A stretch of 64,000 nucleotides of DNA from Desulfobulbaceae bacterium (GCA_011390165.1 JAABSV010000011.1:1-64000), one strand, 5' to 3'. Positions 17,633 through 26,460 are shown, numbered from the stretch's first letter. The notes: generated by a model not told the origin, from the sequence alone. A program made the numbers and translations.

Positions 17633-17992
17633 ATGATCACCTACATGTACTGGACCCTCGTTCTCGCCATCGCGGCGGCAGTGTTCGCCTTTTTCGGCCG
17701 GGCCGACCAGTGGCGGCTGGGTATTGTGCTCTCCCTCATCCTGCTCCTGATTGGCTGGGGAACCTACTATTTTCGCCTGCAGCAGGTCTTTGTCAAAAAC
17801 TATGGTGGTGTGATGACCATCCAGGTGCCAGCCGGGCAGTACCATATCAGTGCTACCTGGAAAGACGATAACCTGTGGATAGAAAATTATGACCCCGAGA
17901 GCAACACCTGCATTTTCAGTGAATACTCCAAGGGGAATCTGCTCCAGGGACGGGTCACCATCAAGAACTGCACGCCCCTTCTCTCCAGATAG
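17633..17992 (+). CDS. Small membrane protein of unknown function
   Basis: A 119-residue protein that I do not recognise. The first 45 residues form two transmembrane helices (MITYMYWTLVLAIAAAVFAF, then LGIVLSLILLLIGWGTYYF). The remaining 70 residues are soluble, predicted beta-rich, and contain two cysteines. It follows the carboxypeptidase gene by 46 nt and could belong to the same transcript, with its soluble part in the periplasm. A GGAG site precedes the ATG by about 9 nt. Confidence 0.65.
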   Translation: MITYMYWTLVLAIAAAVFAFFGRADQWRLGIVLSLILLLIGWGTYYFRLQQVFVKNYGGVMTIQVPAGQYHISATWKDDNLWIENYDPESNTCIFSEYSKGNLLQGRVTIKNCTPLLSR

Positions 17993-18056
17993 GTTCCGCC
18001 CGTCAGCTAACCGGCAGGAAAGAGGTGCGATGGAGAGGAAAGAAGCAGATGGGCAG

Positions 18057-18085
18057 TTGACGCCATCATTGATTCTCATTATTTT
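18057..18085 (+). promoter_or_regulatory. Candidate rubredoxin promoter with overlapping Fur-like box
   Basis: TTGACG and TATTTT are 17 nt apart. On the opposite strand the spacer and -10 read AATAATGAGAATCAATGAT, which matches 14 of 19 positions of the enterobacterial Fur consensus. Iron control is plausible but not shown. Confidence 0.4.
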
Positions 18086-18141
18086 GCATGGGCTGACGCT
18101 ACCGCTTTGCCGACCAACCCACTATGATAAGGGAGAGAGCT

Positions 18142-18300
18142 ATGGAAAAATGGGAATGCCCATGTGGTTACATCTACGATCCGGCCGAAGGGGATTATGA
18201 AAACGGTGTCGAACCCGGCACCCCATGGGAAAAGGTTCCTGCCGACTGGGTCTGTCCGAAATGCGGGGCCGCCAAAGAGGATTTCTGGAAGGCCGCCTGA
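18142..18300 (+). CDS. Rubredoxin with shortened CxCG metal loop
   Basis: Small cytosolic electron carrier with one iron held by four cysteines, in anaerobes usually feeding oxygen or superoxide detoxification. The 52-residue sequence has [20 protein letters not shown] near the start and [13 protein letters not shown] near the end, both classic for rubredoxin. The first knuckle is Cys6-Pro-Cys8-Gly instead of the canonical C-x2-C-G; the second (C38-x2-C41) is normal. The start is set by GGGAGAG 4-8 nt upstream. A desulforedoxin-type gene follows 66 nt downstream. The one-residue shortening should alter the iron site geometry, but the rest of the fold is intact. Confidence 0.9.
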   Translation: MEKWECPCGYIYDPAEGDYENGVEPGTPWEKVPADWVCPKCGAAKEDFWKAA

Positions 18301-18366
18301 ACAAGCTTCCTGCAGATCGCCCCGACCGGCGGAAATACCCGCCACTCACCTCAACAGGAGTCGCGT

Positions 18367-18696
18367 ATGAAAATTTCAGTGGATAGAAATGTTGTGGAAA
18401 TTACCCCCGAGTCAGAGCAGGAAACAGCCTCCCTGGACCTGCTCTGGAAGGTGGTGATCGATTGTTACGGCAACAACAAGAAAATGGTACCGATGGGCCA
18501 GTTTGTCCCGGGTATCGATACCCTGGCCCGTTTCAATATCGAAGGGGTTCAGGGTGGAGTCACCGTCTATTCCGATGAAAAGAAGGCCACCGAGGATAAC
18601 ACCTACTACTGCCATATCTGCAACAAATACATGCAGGTGAAGGCAGGCGGCCAGGTACCGCTCTGTTGCGGGCGAGACATGGAAACCATCGACTGA
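18367..18696 (+). CDS. Protein with C-terminal desulforedoxin-like metal-binding domain
   Basis: A 109-residue cytosolic protein. The last 35 residues (YYCHICNKYMQVKAGG, then PLCCGRDM) have the C-x2-C ... C-C-G-x-x-M pattern of desulforedoxin, which binds one iron or zinc. The first 70 residues are not a known family to me; they are mixed alpha/beta and lack the His-rich superoxide reductase centre of desulfoferrodoxin. AGGAG lies 6 nt before the ATG. Placed directly after rubredoxin, it probably shares a redox or metal-homeostasis role and perhaps the same transcript. Confidence 0.7.
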   Translation: MKISVDRNVVEITPESEQETASLDLLWKVVIDCYGNNKKMVPMGQFVPGIDTLARFNIEGVQGGVTVYSDEKKATEDNTYYCHICNKYMQVKAGGQVPLCCGRDMETID

Positions 18697-18827
18697 CCTC
18701 CCGCTCCGGCAGCCGGCAGGAGAATGGGAAAACTCTCTTTCGGATAGGTGTGCAGTAGGCGGCCAGGTCGGGTATCGGCCCCGCTTGGGGTGCCGGCAAG
18801 CTCCTGATGGCCTGCGAGAAACAACAA

Positions 18828-18869
18828 AGCGCTGGCCGGAGCCGCCGCAGGCGGCCTCCGACCAGCGCT
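18828..18869 (-). terminator. Strong hairpin terminator after the ComEA-like gene
   Basis: Near-perfect inverted repeat with AGCGCTGG arms extended by GC-rich pairs around a GCA loop. On the minus strand it is followed by TTGTTGTTTC. It lies 8 nt beyond the stop codon. Confidence 0.75.
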
Positions 18870-18876
18870 TAGCTTT

Positions 18877-19239
18877 CTAGAACTGCCGCAGATAGGGTTT
18901 CAGCTTGTTCAGGCTTTTCGGCCCGATCCCTTTGACGCCGGTCAACTCATCCAGGCTGTTGAATCGGCCGTTGGTCTCCCGATACTGAACGATTGCCTGG
19001 GCAGTCACCGGCCCGATTCCGGGAACTGTGATCAGCATTTCCTGGTCGGCGGTGTTGATATCAATTTCCCCGCCGACTGCCTTGCCGCTCTCCACAGTCC
19101 CCTTCTCCATACTGCTGATGGTGACCCCTCCCTGCGGGGGAACGATTTCTGCCCAGATATCTCCGGGCAGTCCGGTCAGGAGCAGACCAAAGGTGAGCAG
19201 TACCGCCAGCAACAGATTGATGGTTTTCGTGGTTGTCAT
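18877..19239 (-). CDS. ComEA-like helix-hairpin-helix DNA-binding protein
   Basis: Exported or membrane-anchored protein with a C-terminal helix-hairpin-helix domain. Residues 1-32 are a signal peptide or anchor (INLLLAVLLTFGLLLTGLPG). The ComEA module at about 58-120 reads DINTADQEMLITVPGIGPVTA and then FNSLDELTGVKGIGPKSL, with the two GIG turns that bind DNA backbone. Length 120. GGGAGG 6 nt upstream fixes the start; a longer frame extends upstream without signal features. Homologues act in DNA uptake, but many anaerobes have stand-alone copies of uncertain role. Confidence 0.85.
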   Translation of the reverse strand: MTTTKTINLLLAVLLTFGLLLTGLPGDIWAEIVPPQGGVTISSMEKGTVESGKAVGGEIDINTADQEMLITVPGIGPVTAQAIVQYRETNGRFNSLDELTGVKGIGPKSLNKLKPYLRQF

Positions 19240-19412
19240 GAGATGCCTCCCTTGCTGATTGTTTTCAGGATGCGCCAGACTGACCGCAACCGCCGCGAAG
19301 GACAGGGCGTTGGAACCGCGGTCAGGGTCAGGCGCTGTGATTGATGGTTGCCACGATACCGGCGGCTGCTGAAAAAATTCCCACCAACAGGCTGGCGGCT
19401 GACCATTTTCGC

Positions 19413-19453
19413 AAAAAAAAAGCGGTTGCGAGGGGAAAGCCCCCCGCAACCGC
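19413..19453 (-). terminator. Rho-independent terminator of ilvC
   Basis: GCGGTTGCG pairs with CGCAACCGC, and the stem continues through AGGGG/CCCC around a short loop. On the minus strand it runs into nine T residues. It lies 27 nt after the ilvC stop codon. Confidence 0.88.
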
Positions 19454-19480
19454 CAGTTTTTCCTGATCAAACCAGACCGT

Positions 19481-20953
19481 TTACATGATCGGCTTCATGG
19501 CACTCATATGGGATCGAAGTTCGGCGCCGACGTCTTCAATCACCGTGAAACGGATAGCCTCATTGACTTGGATCAGATCGAGGTTGTCAACGCCGCTGTC
19601 CTCAAGATCGAGGCCGCCACCAATGACATCGATGTCGACGGTATTCATCAGGTCAGCCAGCAGGGGAATGGCCTCGTTGGCAAAGAGGTAGTTGCCGTAT
19701 TCGGCGGTATCGGAGATCACCACGTTCATTTCGTAGAGTTTCTTGCGGGCAATGGTGTTGGCGATAAGCGGTACCTCGTGGAGGGATTCGTAATAGGCCG
19801 ACTCCTCCTTGATGCCACTTGCCACCATGGTGTCAAAGGCCAGTTCCACCCCGGCCTTGATCATTGCCACCATCAGAATCCCCTTGTCATAGAACTCCTG
19901 CTCGGGAATCTCATCGGTGGTGGAGGCCGCCTGTTCAAAGGCGGTCTCGCCGGTCAGCCGGCGCCATTCAAGAAGGTTGGCGTCACCGTTATCCCAGTCG
20001 GCCATCATGGTGGCGGAAAAATGTCCGGAGAGAATATCGTCCATATGCTTTTCAAAAAGCGGCTGGAGGATATTTTTCAGCTCTTCGGCAAGAATGTAGG
20101 CGCGAATTTTCGCCGGGTTGGTGAGTCGGTCCATCATCGCGGTGATCCCACCCAACTTGAGCGACTCGGTAATCACTTCCCAGCCATACTGGACCAGCTT
20201 TGAGGCATAGCCCGGATCAATCCCCTTTTCGACCATTTTATCAAAGCAGAGCAGGGAGCCGGTCTGGAGCATTCCACAAAGGATGGTCTGTTCGCCCATC
20301 AGGTCCGATTTGACTTCGGCTATGAACGAGGACTCGAGAACGCCGGCCTTGTCACCGCCGGTGGCGCAACAATAGGCCTTGGCAATGTCCCACCCATCCC
20401 CGTTGGGATCGTTCTCACTGTGGACGGCAAGCAGGGTCGGCACTCCGAAACCGCGCTTGTACTCTTCCCGGACCTCGGTACCGGGCGCTTTGGGGGCTAC
20501 CATGATCACAGTGATGTCCTTGCGGATCCGCATCCCCACCTCGACGATGTTGAAGCCGTGGGAATAGGAGAGGCAGGCACCTTTCTTCATCAGCGGCATC
20601 ACCGCGCTCACCACATTTGAGTGCTGTTTGTCCGGAGTGAGATTGATCACCAGGTCAGCCCGGGGAATAAGCTCTTCGTAGCTGCCGACCGAAAAACCGT
20701 TCTCGCTGGCATTCTTCCAGGAACGGCGTTTTTCGCTGATCGCCTCCGGACGCAGGGCATAAGCAACGTCCAGGCCACTGTCGCGAAGGTTCAAGCCCTG
20801 GTTCAGTCCCTGGGCGCCACAGCCGATGATCACAATCTTTTTCCCCTTGAGGTACTCCACTCCGTTGAACTCGTCGGCGCTCATGAACCGACACTGGGAC
20901 AACTCTGCCAGCTGCCGTCGCAGGGGCAGGCTGTTGAAATAATTCGAGGCCAT
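19481..20953 (-). CDS. ilvC: Ketol-acid reductoisomerase, class II (long form)
   Basis: Converts 2-acetolactate to dihydroxyisovalerate with NADPH and Mg2+ in valine, leucine and isoleucine synthesis. The N-terminal Rossmann motif is [19 protein letters not shown], followed by the cofactor loop [17 protein letters not shown], the long E. coli-type loop. The Mg2+ acidic residues lie in [16 protein letters not shown], and the duplicated C-terminal knotted domain extends to residue 490. Class I enzymes have about 330 residues, so this is class II. AAGGAG 7 nt upstream supports the start. It is monocistronic, with its own terminator. Confidence 0.95.
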   Translation of the reverse strand: MASNYFNSLPLRRQLAELSQCRFMSADEFNGVEYLKGKKIVIIGCGAQGLNQGLNLRDSGLDVAYALRPEAISEKRRSWKNASENGFSVGSYEELIPRADLVINLTPDKQHSNVVSAVMPLMKKGACLSYSHGFNIVEVGMRIRKDITVIMVAPKAPGTEVREEYKRGFGVPTLLAVHSENDPNGDGWDIAKAYCCATGGDKAGVLESSFIAEVKSDLMGEQTILCGMLQTGSLLCFDKMVEKGIDPGYASKLVQYGWEVITESLKLGGITAMMDRLTNPAKIRAYILAEELKNILQPLFEKHMDDILSGHFSATMMADWDNGDANLLEWRRLTGETAFEQAASTTDEIPEQEFYDKGILMVAMIKAGVELAFDTMVASGIKEESAYYESLHEVPLIANTIARKKLYEMNVVISDTAEYGNYLFANEAIPLLADLMNTVDIDVIGGGLDLEDSGVDNLDLIQVNEAIRFTVIEDVGAELRSHMSAMKPIM

Positions 20954-21280
20954 TTTTTATCTCCTTGTATCTGTACTGTTTTCTTGCCATGCCGAGCCGG
21001 TCGGCGCGTTGCCTTGTGATATATTGGGAAAGTCCTGTTGCGTCAAGTGATTTGTTCGTGCTACTCTCTGCCGCTACTGTCCACTTTTCTCTCAACCGCC
21101 GTACCCGTTCACCAGCACCACATTTTCGTCCGGTCAGGCCACCTCACAGAGCCAACTTTAACTCGGCGGCCGGCCTGAACGAACCTGGAACACTTGATGA
21201 ACGGGTACAGACCCGGGTTCCACAACCGTTTGCCGCCGGCCGGTGAACGATTACCAACCGCCGCCGGCCAGCCACCTGCC
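20954..21280. other. Divergent intergenic region carrying repeat copy B
   Basis: About 330 nt between ilvC and surE. The part next to surE is repeat copy B. The ilvC promoter must lie in the remaining 145 nt; I found no convincing boxes. Confidence 0.6.
21101..21250 (+). repeat. Dispersed structured intergenic repeat, copy B
   Basis: 150-bp copy beginning GTACCCGTTCACCAGCACC and ending CCGGTGAACGA. It has the internal GTACCCGTTCA/TGAACGGGTAC pairing and GGTGAACG as the complement of the 5' CGTTCACC. It ends 30 nt before the surE start, so it lies in the surE leader if transcription comes from upstream. Confidence 0.85.
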
Positions 21281-22048
21281 ATGACCACCATACTAGTTAC
21301 CAACGACGACGGCATCCACAGCCCTGGAATCCAGGCTTTAGAAGAGGCCCTGCAACCTCTCGGAACCATTGTTGTCGTTGCCCCGGACCGGGATAATTCG
21401 GCGGTTTCCCATTCGCTCACCATGAACCGCCCGCTCACCATCCAACAGCTTGCCCCCCATCGCTACACGGTGGACGGGACCCCCACCGACTGTGTGGCGA
21501 TGGCGCTGAAAAGGATCCTCAGCAGCCGGCCGGACCTGCTGGTCTCCGGGATCAATACCGGCGCCAACCTCGGCGACGATATCTCCTACTCGGGCACGGT
21601 TTCGGCGGCCATCGAAGGAACGATGTACGGCGTCCCGTCGATGGCGATTTCGGTGGGTGGCCCGCCACCCTTCGACTTTCGTGCGGCCATGCGGGTGGCC
21701 GGTTGCATGGCCCGCAAGATCCTCACCAACAGCCTGCCCAGTGACACCCTGCTGAACATCAACGTTCCCAGCGGGGAGCGCTGCCAGCGGATCAGGGTGA
21801 CCCGCCAGGGGCGGAGACTGTGGCAAAACACCATCCACGAAACCCTCGATCCGCGTGGCCGTCCCCGCTACTGGATCGGCGGTGGCACCTCCCTGGGCGA
21901 CGCGCAGGAGGACACCGATGTGCACGCCTTCGCCCGTGGCGATGTCTCGATCACTCCCATTCAGCTTGACCTGACCAACCACGCCGGCATTGTTTATCTC
22001 CGGGAAAAGTGGCAATTGGAGAGTGAAGGTGGGGAGGATCTGCCGTGA
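21281..22048 (+). CDS. surE: 5'/3'-nucleotidase SurE
   Basis: Metal-dependent nucleotidase that dephosphorylates nucleoside monophosphates and short polyphosphates. It opens TTILVTNDDGIHSPGIQALE, with the metal-binding Asp-Asp pair. VVAPDRDNSAVSHSLTMNRPL carries the metal-binding serine, and DLLVSGINTGANLGDDISYSG carries the asparagine and phosphate loop. YSGTVSAAIEG is also conserved. Length 255, usual. The ribosome site is weak. The stop overlaps the GTG start of the next gene (GTGA), indicating coupling. Confidence 0.93.
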   Translation: MTTILVTNDDGIHSPGIQALEEALQPLGTIVVVAPDRDNSAVSHSLTMNRPLTIQQLAPHRYTVDGTPTDCVAMALKRILSSRPDLLVSGINTGANLGDDISYSGTVSAAIEGTMYGVPSMAISVGGPPPFDFRAAMRVAGCMARKILTNSLPSDTLLNINVPSGERCQRIRVTRQGRRLWQNTIHETLDPRGRPRYWIGGGTSLGDAQEDTDVHAFARGDVSITPIQLDLTNHAGIVYLREKWQLESEGGEDLP

Positions 22049-22947
22049 AGGCCGACCAGCGCCACCGCAAGAGCCTCTTTGCCATCAATGTCGGCCTGGC
22101 CGCCAATGCCCTGCTGGCGGTGGTCAAGACCGGTGTCGGGATTATCGGCAACAGCCCGGCTCTGCTCGCCGACGGGATCAACTCCACCTCCGATGTGGCC
22201 TACGGCATCGTTGTCAAGGTGTTCATGCACCTCTCGGGGAAACCGGCGGACAAAGAGCACCCCTACGGCCACGACCGGCTGGAGTCCATCGCCGCGGTGG
22301 TGGTCGGGGCCTTCGTGATCACCACCGCCATCTCCATCTTCTGGGCATCGCTGCACAGCATCTACGAACTCTTCCAGGGTGCCAGCAGCTTCGCCGGCGC
22401 CTCAGAGCTGGCTCTGTGGATCGCCATGGCCACCGTGCTGCTGAAAATCTGGCTCTCGGTCTGGACCCTGCGACTGGGCCGGCAGGCCAACAGCAGTGTC
22501 CTCCTCGCCCTGGCCGCCGACCACCGCAACGATATCTTCTCGGCCCTGGCGGCAACCATCGGGATCCTCTTTGGTCGGGCCGGCTATCTCTGGGTCGACC
22601 CCCTGGCCGGGGGAGTCGTCTCGATCATCATCCTCCTCACCGGGGTGGAGATCATCCGCGAATCGGCAGCCGACCTGATGAACACCACCCCGGGCAGGAA
22701 ACTGACCGAGGACATCCGTGACAAACTGGCCCGGCTCAACGAAGTCCTGGCCGTGGAGGATATCCACGGCCACCGCTTCGGCCCCTACATGGTGGTCAAC
22801 GTCACCATTGGCATCGACCCGAAGCTGACCGTTGCCGAAGGGGACCGGATCGCCACCCGGGTGGAGGAGGTGCTGGTGGAGGAGATCGACTGCATGCGCC
22901 GGGTCTTTGTCCACTACCACCCGGTACAGCCAGTGCAGAGGCACTGA
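22045..22947 (+). CDS. Cation diffusion facilitator family transporter
   Basis: Inner-membrane efflux protein exchanging Zn2+, Fe2+, Mn2+ or similar for protons. It has six hydrophobic segments over residues 10-215. The site-A metal ligands are in ADGINSTSDVAYG (D-x3-S/D type) and ALAADHRNDIFSALAA (H-x3-D), and HPYGHDRLES is the conserved cytosolic loop. The C-terminal domain (220-300) is the ferredoxin-like CDF regulatory fold, ending in FVHYHP. Length 300. It starts at GTG overlapping the surE stop. Metal specificity cannot be read from the sequence. Confidence 0.9.
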   Translation: MKADQRHRKSLFAINVGLAANALLAVVKTGVGIIGNSPALLADGINSTSDVAYGIVVKVFMHLSGKPADKEHPYGHDRLESIAAVVVGAFVITTAISIFWASLHSIYELFQGASSFAGASELALWIAMATVLLKIWLSVWTLRLGRQANSSVLLALAADHRNDIFSALAATIGILFGRAGYLWVDPLAGGVVSIIILLTGVEIIRESAADLMNTTPGRKLTEDIRDKLARLNEVLAVEDIHGHRFGPYMVVNVTIGIDPKLTVAEGDRIATRVEEVLVEEIDCMRRVFVHYHPVQPVQRH

Positions 22948-22958
22948 GCCGGGGCCGG

Positions 22959-24155
22959 TTGTTCTCCTCCCGCCTGCCCCGAAGTCTGGAGGCCAACCCC
23001 TTCACCACCCTCCTGGCCGAAAAGCGGGCCGCCGGGGCGATGTTGATCGATCTCACCCTCGCCAATCCGACTCAGGCCGGTTTTGCCTATCCCGCAACCC
23101 CCCTGGCCCAACCCCCCGGCCACGGCGGTTGCCCATCGTCCCCATTAGCAGGGCAACAGATCTACCGGCCAACCGCGCAAGGGGCACTCGAGGCCCGGGA
23201 GGCGATCTGCCGCTTCTACCGCACCAGCCGGCAGCAGCTGATCGACCCTGACAACCTTTTTCTTACCGCCGGGACCAGTGAGGCCTACAGTTTTCTCTTC
23301 AAGCTGCTCACCAACCCCGGTGACGAGGTCCTTCTCCCCGCCCCGGGCTACCCACTTTTTGACCTTCTCGCCGAACTCGACCTGGTCACCCCGTGCCGCT
23401 ACCCCCTGCGGCGGGATGGGCAGGGCTTCTGGCGGCTCGACTTCAGCCACTTGCGGCGGCAGATATCCCGACGCACCCGGGCAATCGTCGTCGTCCACCC
23501 CCACAATCCCACCGGTTCCTACCTGAGCGAAGAGGAGATGCGCCGGCTCGGGCAACTCTGCCGCGACCACCAGCTGGCCCTGATCATCGACGAGGTCTTT
23601 TTCGACTATCCCGCTGCCGGCGGACCTGCCAATCCGGTCCCGGCGGTGGCGGAGAATACCGCGCTGACCTTTGTCCTCAACGGGTTCTCGAAACTCCTCG
23701 GCCTGCCCCAGGCCAAACTGAGCTGGATCCACCTGGGCGGGCCACCGGCCCTGCGCGCTGGGGCGCGGGAGCGGCTTGAGTTCATCGCCGACAGCTACCT
23801 CTCGGTGGGTACGGTCCAGCACCAGGCCGCTGAGTTGCTGGCCGGATACCGGCCGGCCCAGGAGGAGATCCGCCAGCGACTGGCCAGTAACGATGCGGCT
23901 CTGGCCGCCGCCACCGGCCTCAAGGCCCTGCCCCGTGAGGGCGGGTGGTACCGGATCATCCAGCTGCCGCCTGGATGGGATGACGAAAGCTGTTGCCTGG
24001 AACTGCTTAAACGCCACAACCTCATCGTCCACCCCGGTTTTTTTTACGATTTTCTTGACGAGGCGGTGCTCGTGGTCAGTCTCCTCTGTCCGGAGGCCGA
24101 CTTTCGCCGCGGCCTGGAACTGCTGCAGGAGTTTCTGCCTGCGCCGCTGCAGTGA
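22959..24155 (+). CDS. PLP-dependent aminotransferase, class I/II fold
   Basis: Cytosolic PLP enzyme. It has LTAGTSEAYSFLFKLLTNPGDEVLLPAPGYP (cofactor phosphate region), VVHPHNPTGSYLSEEE, the PLP-ring aspartate in LALIIDEVFFDYP, and the Schiff-base lysine in LNGFSKLLGLPQAKLSWIHL. Length about 398. The start is a TTG just after a GGGGCC stretch and 11 nt after the CDF gene. The GFSKLLGLPQAKLSWI motif resembles aminotransferases annotated as aspartate/alanine type in deltaproteobacteria; the amino donor is unknown. Its 3' end overlaps the convergent hydrolase gene by 80 nt. Confidence 0.85.
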   Translation: MFSSRLPRSLEANPFTTLLAEKRAAGAMLIDLTLANPTQAGFAYPATPLAQPPGHGGCPSSPLAGQQIYRPTAQGALEAREAICRFYRTSRQQLIDPDNLFLTAGTSEAYSFLFKLLTNPGDEVLLPAPGYPLFDLLAELDLVTPCRYPLRRDGQGFWRLDFSHLRRQISRRTRAIVVVHPHNPTGSYLSEEEMRRLGQLCRDHQLALIIDEVFFDYPAAGGPANPVPAVAENTALTFVLNGFSKLLGLPQAKLSWIHLGGPPALRAGARERLEFIADSYLSVGTVQHQAAELLAGYRPAQEEIRQRLASNDAALAAATGLKALPREGGWYRIIQLPPGWDDESCCLELLKRHNLIVHPGFFYDFLDEAVLVVSLLCPEADFRRGLELLQEFLPAPLQ

Positions 24156-24876
24156 TCCCTCCCCGCCACCCCATCTTACCCAGCCTCTCCGGCTCCCCAC
24201 CCCAGACAATCTCAGCCTGAGCATTGCCGAGATACTCCATCTCACCGGCCTCGGACAACCGGAAGGGGGAATCGTGACCGGGAACCACGATCCGGGCCCG
24301 CGCCGCGGCCTGCTGGTAACTGGCCAGGGCCTCGTTCGGATCACCGAACACCGGTGGCGCCACCCCGGCAGCAAACTCCCGGCCATTCTTGATGCCGTCA
24401 CCGGCAAAGAGCACCCCGACCTCTTCCAGAAGCAGACCGGTCATTCCCGGGGTATGCCCCGGCAGGGGAATGGTACGCAGCCCAGGGAGAAGAGAGTGCT
24501 CACCGCTGAAGAGCCTGATTCTCGGTTCCAGCAGCGGGTAGAGAACCGCCGGCACATAGGGGTCGCCGGCTGCCTGAAAACCACCGTTGACCACATAGTG
24601 CCGTTCCCGCTCGGAGAGGTACAAATCGGCCTTGGGAAAGAGATCGAAGTTGAGCATGTGGTCGTAATGGAAATGGCTCAGAAAGACCATGTCGATATCG
24701 GCCGGGTTTACCCCCTCTTCCCGCAACCGGCTGACAAGCTGGCCACGATCGCCATAGGAACCGGTATCCACCAGCAGCAATTTCCCGGCCAGCCGCAACA
24801 GGGATACCGAACACCAACCCAGTGCCCCACGGCTGGAACCAACCGGAATACCGGGGAGAAGAATCTTCCAGTCCAT
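24076..24876 (-). CDS. Metallo-beta-lactamase-fold hydrolase
   Basis: Binuclear zinc hydrolase of the glyoxalase II/lactonase superfamily. The metal motif is FLSHFHYDHMLNFD (H-x-H-x-D-H). LPGHTPGMTGLLLEE supplies the third histidine, VLFAGDGIKNGREF the bridging aspartate, and VVPGHDSPF the last histidine. Length 266. AGGAGG 6 nt before the chosen ATG fixes the start; the reading frame extends 25 codons further upstream without support. The tail overlaps the end of the aminotransferase on the other strand. The substrate could be a lactone, thioester or phosphodiester. Confidence 0.85.
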   Translation of the reverse strand: MDWKILLPGIPVGSSRGALGWCSVSLLRLAGKLLLVDTGSYGDRGQLVSRLREEGVNPADIDMVFLSHFHYDHMLNFDLFPKADLYLSERERHYVVNGGFQAAGDPYVPAVLYPLLEPRIRLFSGEHSLLPGLRTIPLPGHTPGMTGLLLEEVGVLFAGDGIKNGREFAAGVAPPVFGDPNEALASYQQAAARARIVVPGHDSPFRLSEAGEMEYLGNAQAEIVWGGEPERLGKMGWRGGITAAAQAETPAAVPGRGESRPPDRGD

Positions 24877-24913
24877 TTTGTCCTCCTGCCGTTCTGCCAC
24901 CACTCCAGCCTCC

Positions 24914-25300
24914 TCAGCCATACCCCAGAGCCGCCAACTCGTCGTCGTCAAAACCGATAAAGTGGGCGATCTCGTGGACGACAGTTATCTCAATTTCCTC
25001 AAGCAGCTCGACCCGGCTCCGGCAGCAGGCCTCCAAGGGCTCTTGAAATATGATGATGGTATCCGGATACAGAGGCGGTTCGCTGAGGCTCCGTTCGGTG
25101 AGGGGCGTCCCGGTAAAGACCCCAAACAGCTCCTCATCCGGGGCAAAGCCCAGTTCGGCCAGCAATTCCGCTGTCGGTCGGGGCTGTACCGAGACCAGCA
25201 CATTGCCCAAGTGGTAGCGGATCTCTTCGGGAATTCTGGCTATGGCCTCTGCGACCAGCCGATCAAACTCCTCTGCACACATTTTCTGCCGGTTTGCCAT
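24914..25300 (-). CDS. Metallopeptidase family protein (small zincin)
   Basis: Member of the small 'possible zinc metallopeptidase' family common in anaerobes and actinobacteria. The catalytic helix is ITVVHEIAHFIGFDDDEL (HExxH with a downstream acidic ligand). GVFTGTPLTERS and DTIIIFQEPLE form the family's conserved first half. Length 128, as expected for the family. GAGGG about 9 nt upstream supports the start. It lies 38 nt before the metallo-beta-lactamase-fold gene on the same strand, so both may be transcribed together. Protein substrates are not known. Confidence 0.85.
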   Translation of the reverse strand: MANRQKMCAEEFDRLVAEAIARIPEEIRYHLGNVLVSVQPRPTAELLAELGFAPDEELFGVFTGTPLTERSLSEPPLYPDTIIIFQEPLEACCRSRVELLEEIEITVVHEIAHFIGFDDDELAALGYG

Positions 25301-25559
25301 CTCAACTTCCCTCTCTTGCCGATCTGAAGGACAACCGGACAGGACCGGCAAAGGCCATTACCGGCGATGATCAGGCCGGGGGGCCTGTCTCGCCCGAGCC
25401 GGATAGCCGGCCACCCTCGATCCGAATACGGCTGATTGTATTCCAGTTGAGCGAAAAAACCCAGTCTCTTGCCGATCCACTCGCCCATTTCCGCCTCTTT
25501 CGCACTGCTGGAACTTGCCGTTTGCCTACATGATGATTGAGCAGATGGATAAAAATTCG

Positions 25560-25588
25560 TTGACCTGGCAGAGAAGGTACTGTATTCT
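25560..25588 (+). promoter_or_regulatory. Candidate promoter of the GntR-family gene
   Basis: TTGACC and TATTCT separated by 17 nt. The -10 box falls inside the palindromic operator, consistent with autorepression. Confidence 0.55.
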
Positions 25589-25604
25589 TGTATACAGGAA
25601 TACA
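25581..25604 (+). promoter_or_regulatory. Palindromic GntR/FCD operator candidate
   Basis: TGTATTC and GAATACA are perfect 7-nt arms around TTGTATACAG. The core fits TTGTnnACA(A/G), also seen upstream of both TRAP operons. Confidence 0.6.
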
Positions 25605-25685
25605 TTAAACGTTCATAAAGATGATACGCATCACTTCTGCCTGCCAGGATAACTGCCAACGGCACGGAACAGCGAGGAGCACGAT

Positions 25686-26381
25686 ATGGCGCAGGTAGCC
25701 GGTTTGATGAAAACACCGCAAACCATTGCCGAGCAGGTTTATACCCTGCTGCGCAAGCGGATTCTCGACCAGGAACTGCTCCCCGGAGAGCGGCTTTTGG
25801 AGGTTGCTCTCTGCGAATCACTGAACGTCAGCAGGACTCCGGTCCGTGAAGCCTTCCGACTCCTCCAACAGGATGGCCTGGTCGAACGGATACCCCAGGG
25901 TGGCATCCGGGTAACCAGCCTGTCGCTGGACGAGTTGAAAGAGATCTCAGCCCTGCGCACCGTACTTGAAGTGTACGCTGTTGAACTGGCCTGCGACCTG
26001 ATCAGCGATCAGGAGATCGCCAGGCTGGAAAAGATCCTCCAGCAGGCTGCCTCCCTGGTCGCCGCCGAGGCTGAAGGCAAAGCCATTGATGTCGCCGAAC
26101 TGAGCCGTCTCAACACCCTCTTCCATGATACCATCTGCTCGGCGGCGCGAAGCACATACCTGAACAAGATTCTCGAGATCGTGCGGATGCCGATCCTTCG
26201 TTTTCGGCCATTCTCCCTGGTGGACCGGGAACATCGCCTGCGCGGGGTTGAGGAACATCGCCAGATGCTCGATATGCTCCGGCAACGGAACAAGGGGGAA
26301 CTGAAAAAACTGACCGCCAAACATGTCGGCGACGTCTCCAGCGCCATTGCCCGGATGCTGTCCGCCAAAAAATCGTTTTAA
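25686..26381 (+). CDS. GntR-family transcriptional regulator, FadR/FCD subgroup
   Basis: DNA-binding regulator, probably of the adjoining ureide/TRAP genes. The winged helix-turn-helix (about 12-75) reads IAEQVYTLLRKRILDQELLPG then LNVSRTPVREAFRLLQQDGLV, the GntR signature. The FCD ligand domain (85-225) has the metal-binding histidines in NTLFHDTIC, GVEEHRQML and LTAKHVGDV. FCD proteins usually sense small organic acids, in line with the neighbouring catabolic genes. GAGGAG 6-8 nt upstream supports the ATG. It is transcribed in the same direction as the TRAP operon and only 79 nt before it. Confidence 0.9.
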   Translation: MAQVAGLMKTPQTIAEQVYTLLRKRILDQELLPGERLLEVALCESLNVSRTPVREAFRLLQQDGLVERIPQGGIRVTSLSLDELKEISALRTVLEVYAVELACDLISDQEIARLEKILQQAASLVAAEAEGKAIDVAELSRLNTLFHDTICSAARSTYLNKILEIVRMPILRFRPFSLVDREHRLRGVEEHRQMLDMLRQRNKGELKKLTAKHVGDVSSAIARMLSAKKSF

Positions 26382-26385
26382 CTTT

Positions 26386-26395
26386 TTGTAAACAA
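26386..26395 (+). promoter_or_regulatory. Second TTGTnnACAA site, upstream of first TRAP operon
   Basis: TTGTAAACAA lies just after the regulator stop codon and 66 nt before the binding-protein start. Same core as the site in front of the regulator. Confidence 0.45.
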
Positions 26396-26460
26396 GCTGT
26401 TATGGGGCATTGCGCCCCATAGTCCCGACCACATTTCTTTTACCAGGAAGGAGAACACCG

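Larger units (their letters stand above)
25301..25685. other. Divergent regulatory region upstream of the GntR regulator
   Basis: 385 nt without a convincing gene. The right half contains the GntR promoter and operator described separately. A minus-strand frame here continues through but lacks family similarity. Confidence 0.6.

Noticed and set aside
25352-25560. Minus-strand frame upstream of the zincin gene (MGEWIGKRLGFFAQLEY...)
   Set aside because: It has no ribosome site or family similarity and lies in the regulatory gap; retained only as intergenic.
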